From Kribbella flavida DSM 17836 (GTDB lineage Bacteria; Actinomycetota; Actinomycetes; Propionibacteriales; Kribbellaceae): a stretch of 64,000 bases of DNA. The notes beneath the pieces were generated by a model that saw nothing but the letters and a program-made list of their open reading frames with translations, was not told the origin of the DNA and ran no database searches. Position 1 is the stretch's first letter. The number at the start of each line of letters is the position of its first letter. This document shows, piece after piece, positions 26,398 to 34,848 of this stretch. A program made the position numbers and the translations under genes. Location: contig NC_013729.1 in NCBI RefSeq assembly GCF_000024345.1, positions 2,046,001 to 2,110,000 on the forward strand, given 5' to 3'.

Positions 26398-27906
26398 TTA
26401 ACGACCCTCGACACCTGCACGTCGTCCGCCCAAGACGGCCAGCACCGCGGTGGCGGTCAAGGCGGTGAGGGCGGCTGCCGCCAAGGCGCTGATGCTGAAG
26501 CCGTTGGTGAAGGCGGCTCGGGCGGCGGTCAGGAGTGTTGTGGCCTCGTGGGGTGGGAGGTGTGCGGCGACGGCGACGGCCGCGGTGAGGTTCTCGCCGG
26601 CGGGGTGAGGAGTGCCTTGCATGTCAGCGCGGTAGCCGGCGGTGATGATGCTGCCCAGGATCGCGATGCCCAGTCCGCCGCCCAGTTGGGGTGCGGTGGA
26701 GGCGATCGACGAGGCCGCACCGGTCCGGTCGGCCGGGGCGCTGGCGACCACGATGTCGGTGGCGAGGGCCATCATCGGGCCCAGGCCGGCCGAGACGACG
26801 ATCGTCGCGGTGACGAGAACGCCCAGCGAGGTGTCTGCGTCGATCCGGGAGAGGATCAGGAATCCCAGGGTGGACAGCAGCATCCCGCCGCCGATGATGC
26901 GCCCGGCCGGTATCCGTCGCGCCAGCCGGGTCGCGCCGAGCGAGCCGACGATCACGCCGAGCGCGGGCGGTGCGGTCCACAGGCCGGCGGTCAGTGGGTC
27001 CAGCCCGGCGACCAGTTGCAGGTACTGGGCGACGGCGTAGTTCGTGCCCCAGAGCACGAAGATCCCGAGGACGAGCGTGAGCGTGGCCGTGGTGAACGCC
27101 GGGCCCGCGAAGAGCCGCAGATCGATCATCGGGTCGGCCAGCCGGCGCTGGCGGCGGACGAACCCCGTCGCGCAGACAAGCCCCACCACGATCGCGCCGT
27201 ACGCCGGAACCGCGGGGCCGGCCGCGGCGACCTGCTTGAGCCCGTACACGATCGCGAGCACCGTGGCGATCGACAGGACCGCGCTCGGCACGTCGAGCCC
27301 GCGCCGGCCGGGCGCCTTGTGCTCGGGCAGGGTCGCCGGCCCGACCACGACGAGAACCAGCATGAGCGGGATCGGCAGCAGGAAGGCCGAGCCCCACCAG
27401 AAGTGGTCGAGCAGCCAGCCGCCGACGAGCGGGCCGATCGCCGTACCGGCGGAGACGGCGGCGATCACGATGCCGACCGCCTGGGTCCGCTGGCGCGGCT
27501 CGGTGAACAGCGCGACGGTCAGCGCGAGCACCGAGGGCATGAGGGTCGCCCCGGCCACGCCCAGCAGGGCCCGGACCGCGACCAGGACCTCCGGGTTCGG
27601 TGCGTACGCCGCGATCACCGACAGCAGGCTGAACGCGATCGCGCCGCCGAGCAGCAGCCGGCGCCGCCCGATCCGGTCGCCCAGCGTGCCCATCACGACC
27701 AGCGTGCCGGCGAGCAGGAACGCGTACCCGTCGACGATCCACAGCAACTGGGTGCTGGAGGCGCCGAGGTCGCGCCCGATCGCGGGCAGGGCGAGATGGG
27801 TGACAGTCAGTTCGAGTGAGGCCAGCAGGGCGGGCAGGACGAGCACGGCGAGGCCGAGCCACTCCCGTCGGCCGGCCAGCTGGGATCCGGTGGTGTCAGT
27901 GGTCAT
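26398..27906 (-). CDS. SoxR-linked MFS exporter (DHA2, SmvA/QacA-like)
   Basis: A 502-residue 14-helix exporter. The motif LELTVTHLALPAIGRDLG in helix 1, GDRIGRRRLLLGGA, and SAGTAIGPLVGGWLLDHFWW place it with the quaternary-ammonium and dye exporters. It is divergent from soxR, with a sox box placed exactly in its long-spacer promoter, so it should be induced by redox-active compounds. The ATG lies about 7 nt after the -10, so the message may be leaderless. Confidence 0.92.
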   Translation of the reverse strand: MTTDTTGSQLAGRREWLGLAVLVLPALLASLELTVTHLALPAIGRDLGASSTQLLWIVDGYAFLLAGTLVVMGTLGDRIGRRRLLLGGAIAFSLLSVIAAYAPNPEVLVAVRALLGVAGATLMPSVLALTVALFTEPRQRTQAVGIVIAAVSAGTAIGPLVGGWLLDHFWWGSAFLLPIPLMLVLVVVGPATLPEHKAPGRRGLDVPSAVLSIATVLAIVYGLKQVAAAGPAVPAYGAIVVGLVCATGFVRRQRRLADPMIDLRLFAGPAFTTATLTLVLGIFVLWGTNYAVAQYLQLVAGLDPLTAGLWTAPPALGVIVGSLGATRLARRIPAGRIIGGGMLLSTLGFLILSRIDADTSLGVLVTATIVVSAGLGPMMALATDIVVASAPADRTGAASSIASTAPQLGGGLGIAILGSIITAGYRADMQGTPHPAGENLTAAVAVAAHLPPHEATTLLTAARAAFTNGFSISALAAAALTALTATAVLAVLGGRRAGVEGR

Positions 27907-27912
27907 ACCGGC

Positions 27913-27943
27913 ATCCTCGAACCTCGGGTTAACCCGAGGTCAA
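27913..27943 (-). promoter_or_regulatory. MerR-type 19-bp-spacer promoter of the exporter
   Basis: On the minus strand, TTGACC (27943-27938) and GAGGAT (27918-27913) are separated by 19 nt, the overlong spacing used by MerR-family activators, and the spacer contains the sox box. The predicted transcription start falls at or next to the ATG at 27906. Confidence 0.6.
27922..27939. promoter_or_regulatory. SoxR operator (sox box)
   Basis: CCTCGGGTTAACCCGAGG is a perfect 18-nt palindrome and has the same architecture as the classical SoxR site CCTCAAGTTAACTTGAGG, identical at the outer CCTC, central GTTAAC and outer GAGG positions. Confidence 0.85.
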
Positions 27944-27957
27944 GTTAGCCTTCGGAG

Positions 27958-28413
27958 ATGGACGCGAACGCCGAACTCACGATCGGTCAGCTGGCCAGGC
28001 GCGCGGGCGTGACGGTGACGACGCTGCACTTCTACGAGGAGCGCGGCCTGATCTGGAGCCGGCGGACGGCCGGCAACCAGCGCCGCTTCCCGCGGCACGC
28101 GCTGCGCCGGATCGCCTTCATCCGGGTCGCCCAGCGGGTGGGCATCCCGCTGCGCGAGATCGGCGAGGCACTGGCCGCGCTGCCGGTCGACCAGGCGCCG
28201 ACCCAGGAGGACTGGGAGCAGCTCTCGGCCGGCTGGAAGGCCGACCTCGACCTGCGGATCACCCAGCTCGTCCGGCTGCGTGACAAACTCACCGACTGCA
28301 TCGGCTGCGGCTGCCTCTCGCTGGAACGCTGCCTGCTCCGCAACCGCGACGACAAGCTCGGTGCTACCGGCACCGGCCCGCGCCGCCTCTGGGTCGACTC
28401 GCCGCGAAGCTGA
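27958..28413 (+). CDS. soxR: Redox-sensing regulator SoxR
   Basis: A 151-residue MerR-family protein. The N-terminal winged helix (LTIGQLARRAGVTVTTLHFY) is followed by a dimerisation helix and the [2Fe-2S] ligand cluster C114, C117, C119 and C125 in CIGCGCLSLERC. All four cysteines are present, so redox sensing should be intact. No clear ribosome-binding site precedes the ATG at 27958; GGAG directly abuts it, so a leaderless start is possible. It is divergent from an MFS exporter, the typical actinobacterial SoxR target. Confidence 0.95.
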   Translation: MDANAELTIGQLARRAGVTVTTLHFYEERGLIWSRRTAGNQRRFPRHALRRIAFIRVAQRVGIPLREIGEALAALPVDQAPTQEDWEQLSAGWKADLDLRITQLVRLRDKLTDCIGCGCLSLERCLLRNRDDKLGATGTGPRRLWVDSPRS

Positions 28414-28446
28414 CCTGTCCGCGCCCGCCTTCGGGGGCCGGTGCGT

Positions 28447-29040
28447 TCAGAGCTGGACGTTCGGCGTGCCGACGCCGTTGAGCAGGGTCTCGACGATCTG
28501 AGTGGCCAGCGCGTCCGTGTCGACGTCGTCGGGGTCGCTGCTGAGTTCCTGGCAGACCTCGTGGAACAGGGCGTAGTACACCCGGCGGGCCCAGATCGGG
28601 TCGACCTCGGGGCGCAGGATGCCGGCCTGGTGCAGCCGGTCGAAGAGGCGGTCGCAGGTCGCCAGCACGCCGGCCTGGATCTGGCCCGCCTCGTTGCCGG
28701 TGGCAAGGCCCGAGTTCATCGAGAAACCCCAGGAGAGCTTGACCCGCAGTGCGTTCGCGGTCGCCTGGTAAAGGGCGACGAGCGGCGGCGTAGTGTCCGG
28801 GCGGGCCTCTTCGATCGCCGCCACCAGCTGCTGGGCGGCCCAGGTCGCCATCGCGGTGACCAGCGCCTCCCGGGTGGCGAACCGCCGGTGCACCGTGGTC
28901 CGCGCCACGCCGGCCGCGGCCGCGATCTCCTCCATCGAGGCGGACGGGTTCCGGTTCAGGGTGCGCTCCGCCGCCTCCAGGATCCGCCGCACGGTCCGCT
29001 CGGTGTCGGCACGCAGTGGGCGGGCGGTGACGTCACTCAT
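28447..29040 (-). CDS. TetR-family transcriptional regulator
   Basis: A 197-residue regulator with an N-terminal helix-turn-helix (about residues 17-62, RILEAAERTLNRNPSASMEE, then IAAAAGVARTTVHRRFATRE) and a ligand-binding C-terminal domain. It starts at 29040, 108 nt from the divergent dehydrogenase gene. An inverted repeat in that gap overlaps the dehydrogenase promoter and is its likely operator. It converges on soxR. Confidence 0.9.
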   Translation of the reverse strand: MSDVTARPLRADTERTVRRILEAAERTLNRNPSASMEEIAAAAGVARTTVHRRFATREALVTAMATWAAQQLVAAIEEARPDTTPPLVALYQATANALRVKLSWGFSMNSGLATGNEAGQIQAGVLATCDRLFDRLHQAGILRPEVDPIWARRVYYALFHEVCQELSSDPDDVDTDALATQIVETLLNGVGTPNVQL

Positions 29041-29079
29041 GCCGCAAAGACTACCCGGCGGTCGCGTTGTTCCCACTAC

Positions 29080-29109
29080 TTGCAACAAAGATGTCGCAAC
29101 TTGTACGTT
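29080..29109 (+). promoter_or_regulatory. Promoter and likely TetR operator of the SDR gene
   Basis: TTGCAA (29080-29085) and TACGTT (29104-29109) are 18 nt apart. An inverted repeat, TTGCAAC-N6-GTCGCAA (29080-29099), covers the -35 and most of the spacer, as expected for a TetR-type repressor site. Confidence 0.55.
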
Positions 29110-29148
29110 GAGCGTGTCAGGAGCGATGCGTTGAGGGAAGAGGGCTTC

Positions 29149-29931
29149 ATGGATCTCCAGTTGAAGGACAAGTCCGCACTCGTCACCGGAGCCAGCCGCG
29201 GGATCGGCCTGGCCGTCGTCGAGCAGCTGGCCGCGGAAGGGGTCCGCGTCGTCGCGGTGGCCCGGTCCAGTACGCCGGAACTGCGCGCCACCGGGGCGTC
29301 GGTCGTACAGGCTGATCTGGCTGTGCCGGACGGCCCGGAGCAGGCCGTCGCGGCGGCCCTCGCGGAGGTCGGCGAGCTGGACCTGCTGGTGAACAACGTC
29401 GGCGGCGGTGACGAGCAAGTGGGGAGTGGATTCCTCGACTACGACGACGCCGTGTGGCAGCGGATGTTCGAGCTGAACTACTTCGCGACCGTGCGGACGA
29501 CGCGGGCCGCGCTGCCGAGCCTGCTCCGGCGGTCCGGCGCGATCGTCAACATCTCGTCGAACGGGGCCCGGACGCCGGCCGGCGGCCCGGCTCCGTACAC
29601 GACGGCGAAGGCGGCGCTGACCGCGCTCGGCAAGGCGTTGGCCGAGGAGTTCGGTCCGCAGGGCGTGCGGGTCAACACGGTGTCGCCCGGCCCGGTCCGG
29701 ACGGCGTTGTGGACCGACCCGGACATGTACGGCGGTCAGCTCGCACGCCGGCTGGGTGTGTCGCAGGACGACCTGCTGGCCGGACTGCCGCAGCAGGCGG
29801 GGATGTTGACCGGACGCCTGATCGAGCCGGCCGAGGTTGCCGCATTGGTCACGCAGCTGTGCTCCCCGCTGACGGCGAGCCTGGTCGGTACCGACGTGCT
29901 GATCGACGGCGGCATCGTCAAGACCGCCTGA
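29149..29931 (+). CDS. Short-chain dehydrogenase/reductase
   Basis: A 260-residue classical SDR. TGASRGIG binds the cofactor, NNVGGG replaces the usual NNAG, and the catalytic S, Y and K are in IVNISSNGA and PYTTAKAALT. The closing segment GTDVLIDGGIVKTA is standard. A GGGAAGAGGG ribosome-binding region precedes the ATG. Control by the divergent TetR protein is likely. A second SDR gene follows 154 nt downstream with its own ribosome-binding site. Substrate unknown. Confidence 0.9.
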   Translation: MDLQLKDKSALVTGASRGIGLAVVEQLAAEGVRVVAVARSSTPELRATGASVVQADLAVPDGPEQAVAAALAEVGELDLLVNNVGGGDEQVGSGFLDYDDAVWQRMFELNYFATVRTTRAALPSLLRRSGAIVNISSNGARTPAGGPAPYTTAKAALTALGKALAEEFGPQGVRVNTVSPGPVRTALWTDPDMYGGQLARRLGVSQDDLLAGLPQQAGMLTGRLIEPAEVAALVTQLCSPLTASLVGTDVLIDGGIVKTA

Positions 29932-30085
29932 TCGCCGGGCGCCGCCGAGCTCTGCGGCGGGGCGTTGGGTGGGTGTGGTTTTCCTGGTCAAGGCGTGGCC
30001 TGTTCGGCGCGACGCGGACTTTCTAGCGTTCTGGTCAGGCGCCCGGACCGAGGCGCCGGACCACAGACCAGGAAAGGACCTGACG

Positions 30086-30820
30086 ATGCCGAAGCTCGAA
30101 GGAAAGGTTGCCATCATCACCGGGGGTGCCCGCGGGATGGGCGCCGCGCACGCCCGGGGATTCGTTGCCGAGGGCGCCAAAGTGGTCATCGCCGACGTGC
30201 TCGAGGCCGAGGGCAAGCAGCTGGTCGAGGAGCTGGGTGAGAACGCGATCTTCGCACCTCTCGACGTCCGTGACCGGGACGGCTGGGACCGGGTGGTGCA
30301 GCAGGCGACCGGCACCTACGGACCGGTCACGGTGCTGGTGAACAACGCCGGCATCTTCCGGCGGGAGTCGATCGAGACGCACTCGCACGAGATGTGGGAC
30401 GAGGTGATCGGCGTCAACCTCACCGGCATCTGGAACGGCACCAAGGCCGTCATCCCGGGCATGAAGGCCGCCGGGACCGGCTCGATCATCAACGTGTCCT
30501 CCACCGCGGGCATCACCGGCTACGCCTACCTGCCGGCGTACTCGGCCTCCAAGTGGGCGATCCGCGGCCTGACCAAGACCACCGCCCTGGACCTCGGCAC
30601 CTTCGGTATCCGGGCGAACTCGGTGCATCCCGGCTTCGTCCGGACGCCGATGACCGAGGAGCTCGGCGACAACACCGCCAACGTGGCGCTGCACCGCACC
30701 GCCGCCGACACCGAGCTCACCCCGTTGGTGATCTTCCTCGCCAGCGACGACTCCGCCTTCGCCACCGGGGCCGAGTTCATCGCCGACGGCGGCGAGTCGG
30801 CGGGCATCCCGGTGCAGTGA
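30086..30820 (+). CDS. Short-chain dehydrogenase, hydroxysteroid-dehydrogenase-like
   Basis: A 244-residue classical SDR starting MPKLEGKVAIITGGARGMGA. The cofactor motif TGGARGMG, a following IADVL segment (an Asp favouring NAD), NNAGIF, catalytic S in INVSSTAGI and Y/K in YSASKWAIRG are all present. GARGMGAAHARGFVAEGAKV and the C-terminal FIADGGESAG resemble the 3-alpha/20-beta-hydroxysteroid dehydrogenases of actinomycetes. Steroid activity is not proven; many relatives act on other alcohols. An AAAGGACC ribosome-binding region precedes the ATG. Confidence 0.88.
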   Translation: MPKLEGKVAIITGGARGMGAAHARGFVAEGAKVVIADVLEAEGKQLVEELGENAIFAPLDVRDRDGWDRVVQQATGTYGPVTVLVNNAGIFRRESIETHSHEMWDEVIGVNLTGIWNGTKAVIPGMKAAGTGSIINVSSTAGITGYAYLPAYSASKWAIRGLTKTTALDLGTFGIRANSVHPGFVRTPMTEELGDNTANVALHRTAADTELTPLVIFLASDDSAFATGAEFIADGGESAGIPVQ

Positions 30821-30838
30821 CGCCCGGCACCCGCCTCA

Positions 30839-30866
30839 GGGAGCCGAGTACCGGTGCTCGGCTCCC
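30839..30866. terminator. Bidirectional hairpin between convergent operons
   Basis: A perfect 10-bp stem (gggagccgag with ctcggctccc) with an 8-nt loop lies between the stops of the SDR gene and the convergent ribokinase gene. Confidence 0.65.
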
Positions 30867-30895
30867 GGGCGCGGCCGGACCGGGGAGGTTGCGGT

Positions 30896-31876
30896 TCAGC
30901 CAGTGGCGAGCCGGTCGAGCCGGGCCGTGATCGAGGCCGCGTCCGGAATGGACGGCATCGCGCCCCGCGCCTCCACCGCCAGCGACGCCGCCGCGTTGGC
31001 TCGAAGTACGGCCTCCGGCAACGGTGTGCCGGTGGCCAGGCCGGCGGCAAGGACGCCACAGAAGGTGTCACCTGCCGCGGTGGTGTCGATGGCATTCGCC
31101 TCCACCCCGCTGACTCGCACCGGGTCCGCGCCGCGGCGCAGCAGCAGGGCACCAGCTGGACCGAGGGTGACCACCACCGCAGGAACCTTCTCGAGCAAAG
31201 CGGTGCCAAATGGCGCGCCGGACGCGCTGCCACCGGCCTCTGCCGCGGCCACCACACCGGCCTCTGCCGCGGCCACCACAGCGGCCTCGTGCTCGTTGAC
31301 CACCAGCAGATCCACGTCCGCCAGCAGATCGGCGTCCAGCTCTGCCGCCGGTGCCGCGTTCAGCATCACGTACCGGCCCACCGCCGCGGCCGCGCGGACC
31401 GTCTCGAGAGGGATCTCCAGCTGGACCAGCAGGACTGCCGCCGAACTCGCCGCGCGCACGGCAGCCGAGTCCATCGTCAGCTCGTCGTTGGCGGACGGGG
31501 CGACCGTGATCGCGTTCTCCCCGGTGCGATCGACGGTGATGATCGCGGTCCCGGTCGGGGTGGACGACGTGCGCAGCAGTCCGAGGTCCACCCCGGCGTC
31601 GACCAGTGCGGACCGGACCAGCCTTCCACCGTCGTCGTCGCCGACGACGCCCACCAGGGCGGTCGCGACTCCGGCACGCGCCGCCGCCGCGGCCTGATTG
31701 GCGCCCTTTCCGCCAGGACCGCGGTCGATGCCGGAGGCAAGGACCGTCTCACCGGGGCGCGGCATCGCCTCGACCGACAGGCGCAGGTCGAGGTTGGCGC
31801 TGCCGACCACCACCACGGCCGGCGCGACGGGCGCGGCATCGCTCACCTGGGCCGAGGTCACGGCCTGGCCGGTCAT
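30896..31876 (-). CDS. rbsK: Ribokinase
   Basis: A 326-residue PfkB-family kinase of the ribokinase type. The N-terminal VVVVGSANLDLRLSVEAMPR and GGKGANQAAAAARAG motifs and the C-terminal AIDTTAAGDTFCGVLAAGL (anion hole and catalytic Asp) are those of RbsK. It would phosphorylate ribose or a related sugar. It is the last gene of the transporter operon, joined to the phosphodiesterase gene by an ATGA overlap. An Ala/Glu-rich loop around residues 200-220 contains a fresh 24-bp tandem duplication. Confidence 0.88.
   Translation of the reverse strand: MTGQAVTSAQVSDAAPVAPAVVVVGSANLDLRLSVEAMPRPGETVLASGIDRGPGGKGANQAAAAARAGVATALVGVVGDDDGGRLVRSALVDAGVDLGLLRTSSTPTGTAIITVDRTGENAITVAPSANDELTMDSAAVRAASSAAVLLVQLEIPLETVRAAAAVGRYVMLNAAPAAELDADLLADVDLLVVNEHEAAVVAAAEAGVVAAAEAGGSASGAPFGTALLEKVPAVVVTLGPAGALLLRRGADPVRVSGVEANAIDTTAAGDTFCGVLAAGLATGTPLPEAVLRANAAASLAVEARGAMPSIPDAASITARLDRLATG
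31231..31278. repeat. Perfect 24-bp tandem duplication inside rbsK
   Basis: Two identical 24-nt units (31231-31254 and 31255-31278) duplicate eight residues (VAAAEAGV-type) in the ribokinase. A third, degenerate partial copy follows. The frame is kept, so the kinase gains eight residues in a surface loop. Confidence 0.85.
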
Positions 31877-32646
31877 GCCGGACATCCTGCGGACAGCTGG
31901 TGGACCTGCGCCGGGACGTCGTCGATGACGATGGCGTCGACCTCGGCGGTGACCAGGTGCCGAGCCTGCTCGGCGGTCGGGCACCAGACGAGAAGTTCGC
32001 GGTCCGCGCCGTGCACCAGCGCGACGATGCGATCCAGCGACGGGACGTCCCGCGGCTCCGCTGCGGTCGTGGGCCACAGCGACCCGGCATGGACCGCCAG
32101 TACCTGGATGTCGAGATGTGCTGCCGCGGCAACGGCCTGGCCGATCGGGAAGTGCAGCCACGTCAGCAGGCCGAGCGGCACCCGCGGTGCGGCCTGCCGC
32201 AGCTGACGCAGTGCCGCCGGGTCGAAGGACTGTGCCAAGGTCGGACGCCGTCGCGTGGACTCCGTCGCGACAGTGCCCAGCAGCGCCGCGGTGGTGGAGT
32301 CGGCCGGCCTCCCGGCGTCCTCCAGCGACGACTTCACGTCGAACACCACACCGACTTCCGGCGGCAGCACGTCCAGCAGCCGGTGGACCGGCAGCGCGCC
32401 GTACCGTTCGGCCTGCGCTCCGGTCAGCTCGGCCAGGAACCTGCCGTCGGACAAGGCCGCGTCGTGGACCACGAAGAGCTCGTCGTCCAGCGTCCGGCGT
32501 ACGTCGACCTCGACCCAGCGGAGGCCGGCGTCGACGGCCCCCAGGAACGAGCCGGCAGTGTTTTCGCGGTGCCCTTGGACCACGCCCTTGCCCAACCCCC
32601 GGTGCCCGACCAATGTGGCCGGCCGGCTGAAGACCCGCGGGCTCAT
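31873..32646 (-). CDS. Glycerophosphodiester phosphodiesterase family protein
   Basis: A 257-residue TIM-barrel phosphodiesterase. The catalytic start GHRGLGKGVVQGHRENT contains the first His and Arg-Glu, and VEVDVRRTLDDELFVVHDA provides the metal-binding Glu-x-Asp and second catalytic His. There is no signal peptide, so it acts inside the cell on imported or internal glycerophosphodiesters. It overlaps both neighbours by 4 nt, so it is made with the ADP-ribosylglycohydrolase homologue and ribokinase. Confidence 0.88.
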   Translation of the reverse strand: MSPRVFSRPATLVGHRGLGKGVVQGHRENTAGSFLGAVDAGLRWVEVDVRRTLDDELFVVHDAALSDGRFLAELTGAQAERYGALPVHRLLDVLPPEVGVVFDVKSSLEDAGRPADSTTAALLGTVATESTRRRPTLAQSFDPAALRQLRQAAPRVPLGLLTWLHFPIGQAVAAAAHLDIQVLAVHAGSLWPTTAAEPRDVPSLDRIVALVHGADRELLVWCPTAEQARHLVTAEVDAIVIDDVPAQVHQLSAGCPA

Positions 32647-33953
32647 GAGCCGGTGGCGAGGAAGTCCCGTGCCAGCCGCACGGTACGGTCCGCGAGCTCG
32701 CCGATCGTGATCCGGTCGAAGTCCCGCACCGCACTTCTCACCTTGTCGTGGGTGGTGCCGACGAGCTCGGCCGGTACGCCGGCCGCTCCGTGCAGCGCGC
32801 CGTAGACGCTGCCGACGGTGGCCCCGTTGGAGTCGGTGTCGCGGCCCCCGGAGATGGTGATGCCGACGGCGTCCATGAAGGTGTCGCCCCAGGTGAGACC
32901 GACAGCGATGAGGGCGGCGTTGTTGACGGTGTGCACCCACGGCAGGTGTCCCCACTCGGCGTCCACCCAGTCGAGGGCGTCGGTGTGCGAGGCGCCGCGG
33001 CCGTGCAGTTCCCGGACTCCCCGCAGCGCGGCGGCGAGTCGGGACGACTTCGGCACCAGAGCCGCCGCCTGGGCCAAGGCGTCGGCCGCGGAGCGCGCCC
33101 CGAGTGCGGCAGCGACCAGACCGGCCGCCCACAGCTCTCCGTAGATGCCGTTCGCGGTGTGGGTCAGGCGCGCATCGGTCAGCGCCAGCCGCGCCGCCTC
33201 CCCGGGATCACCGGGGCTCACGTAGCCGAACGCGTCGCCGCGGATCAGGGCGCCGATCCATTCCCGGTAGGGATTGCGGTGGGTCGCCGTCCGCGGCGCG
33301 GTCAGGCCGTGGATCAGGTTGCGGTAGGCCGCCCGCTCCGCGGTGTACGTCTGGGTGAAGGGCACCCGGTCGAGCCACTCGGCCGCGATCTGCTCGGTGG
33401 TGACCGCGCGGCCGTACCGCTCGAGGACGTACAGCCCGAGGATCGTCCAGTCGATGTCGTCGTCGCGCGGTACGTCGACGAACCGCCCCGCCGACGCGGT
33501 CTCGGCGGACGGGTGCAGCTGGGAGACCCCCGCGGGCAGCGGATCGAGCAGCGGCAGGTAACCGGTCTGGGGCCAGTGCTCCGCGGCGCGCAGGTAGCGC
33601 TCCAGCTCGGTCCGGCTCAGCCCTTCGACCGGTTTGCCCAGCGTGTTGCCGACAGTGCGGCCCAGCCAAGCACCCCGGATGCGGTCCGGCAGTGTCGCGT
33701 CGTCGACGTCGACGCGTGGCGTCGTCGCCGCCAGCGCCAGCAGGGTCTCGTCGTCGTCGGGCTCGTCGAAGTTCCAGCCCGCCGAACGGTCGAGGCGACC
33801 GAGCTCGCCCTCGATTCGATCGAGTCGGGCGAGGTCGCCCTCCTGGGCTGCCTGCCGAGCCTGCGCTGCCAAGGAGTCGGCCGGATATCCGCTGTGCGCC
33901 AGCTGTTCGGCTTCGTCGGGGATGAGGTCGCGGGGGTCCAGTACGTCGTGCAC
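32643..33953 (-). CDS. ADP-ribosylglycohydrolase-fold protein
   Basis: A 436-residue protein of the ADP-ribosylglycohydrolase (ARH) superfamily. After an N-terminal extension of about 85 residues, the domain begins with RIRGAWLGRTVGNTLGKPVE. The metal-binding acidic sites are DDDIDWT (about residue 170) and the C-terminal GGRDTDSNGATVGSVYGALH. These residues bind two magnesium ions in studied ARH enzymes. Its place within a sugar ABC operon argues for hydrolysis of an imported N- or O-ribosyl compound rather than protein de-ADP-ribosylation; that is inference. It is 43 nt downstream of the permease pair. Confidence 0.85.
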   Translation of the reverse strand: MHDVLDPRDLIPDEAEQLAHSGYPADSLAAQARQAAQEGDLARLDRIEGELGRLDRSAGWNFDEPDDDETLLALAATTPRVDVDDATLPDRIRGAWLGRTVGNTLGKPVEGLSRTELERYLRAAEHWPQTGYLPLLDPLPAGVSQLHPSAETASAGRFVDVPRDDDIDWTILGLYVLERYGRAVTTEQIAAEWLDRVPFTQTYTAERAAYRNLIHGLTAPRTATHRNPYREWIGALIRGDAFGYVSPGDPGEAARLALTDARLTHTANGIYGELWAAGLVAAALGARSAADALAQAAALVPKSSRLAAALRGVRELHGRGASHTDALDWVDAEWGHLPWVHTVNNAALIAVGLTWGDTFMDAVGITISGGRDTDSNGATVGSVYGALHGAAGVPAELVGTTHDKVRSAVRDFDRITIGELADRTVRLARDFLATGS

Positions 33954-33996
33954 GGGGATTCCTCGGGTCAGGAGTCGGAAGGGGACAGAGCCGGGG

Positions 33997-34848
33997 TCAG
34001 CCCTTGACGGCTCCGGAGAGGAAGCCCTGGGTGACCTGTCGCTGCAGCGCGATGAACAGCACCATCACCGGCAGGATCGTGATCAGGGTGCCGGCTGCGA
34101 GCGGACCGATGTCGACCGAGCGCCCGCCGAGGAACAGGTAGAGGCCCGTCGTCAGCGGCCGGTACTGGCCACCCGGCAGGTACAGCAACGGCACCAGGAA
34201 GTTGTTCCAGTTCTGCAGGAACGTGAACACCGCGAGCGCTCCAGCGCCCGAACTCACCAGCGGCAGCATCACGCTGCGGAAGATCTGCCACTCCGAGGCC
34301 CCGTCGATCCGGGCCGCCTCCTCGATCTCGGTGGGCAGGTCGGTGAAAAACGCCCGGATGAAGAACGTGCCGAACGACAGGCCGGTACTGGCGAGCACCA
34401 GGTTCGCCCCGACCAGCGTGTTCAGCAGCCCCATGCCGCGCAGCTGGAAGTACAGCGGGATCATGTAGGTGAAGAACGGCACCAGCAGACCCAGGACGAC
34501 CAGGTAGAACGCGATCGACCGGCCGGGGAAGGGCAGCCGGGCGAACGCGTACCCGCCGAGCGTGGACAGGACGACGACCAGGACCGTGCTGGGCACGGAC
34601 AACAGGAAACTGTTCAGCACGTAGTCGCCGAACGAACCCACCGTCCAGGCCGTCACCAGGTTGTCCGCCGAGATCGAGGAGAACAGGCCGAACGGGTTCG
34701 ACCGGACGTCGTCGCCGGTCTTCAGCGCTGTCGAGACGACCAGGACGAGCGGAAAGAGCATCAGCAGCGACAGCAGCACCAGGACGAAGTGCCTGCCGCC
34801 GAGCAGTGCCTGTCGTGACGGTCTCAGGGTGGTACCGCTCGTACTCAT
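33997..34848 (-). CDS. Sugar ABC transporter permease, MalG type
   Basis: A 283-residue permease with six membrane helices and the cytoplasmic coupling motif EEAARIDGASEWQIFRSVML (EAA loop). The size and N-terminus fit the second permease of carbohydrate uptake systems. It starts with an ATGA overlap to the first permease. The operon encodes no ATPase; many actinobacterial sugar importers share a single MsiK-type ATPase encoded elsewhere. Confidence 0.93.
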   Translation of the reverse strand: MSTSGTTLRPSRQALLGGRHFVLVLLSLLMLFPLVLVVSTALKTGDDVRSNPFGLFSSISADNLVTAWTVGSFGDYVLNSFLLSVPSTVLVVVLSTLGGYAFARLPFPGRSIAFYLVVLGLLVPFFTYMIPLYFQLRGMGLLNTLVGANLVLASTGLSFGTFFIRAFFTDLPTEIEEAARIDGASEWQIFRSVMLPLVSSGAGALAVFTFLQNWNNFLVPLLYLPGGQYRPLTTGLYLFLGGRSVDIGPLAAGTLITILPVMVLFIALQRQVTQGFLSGAVKG

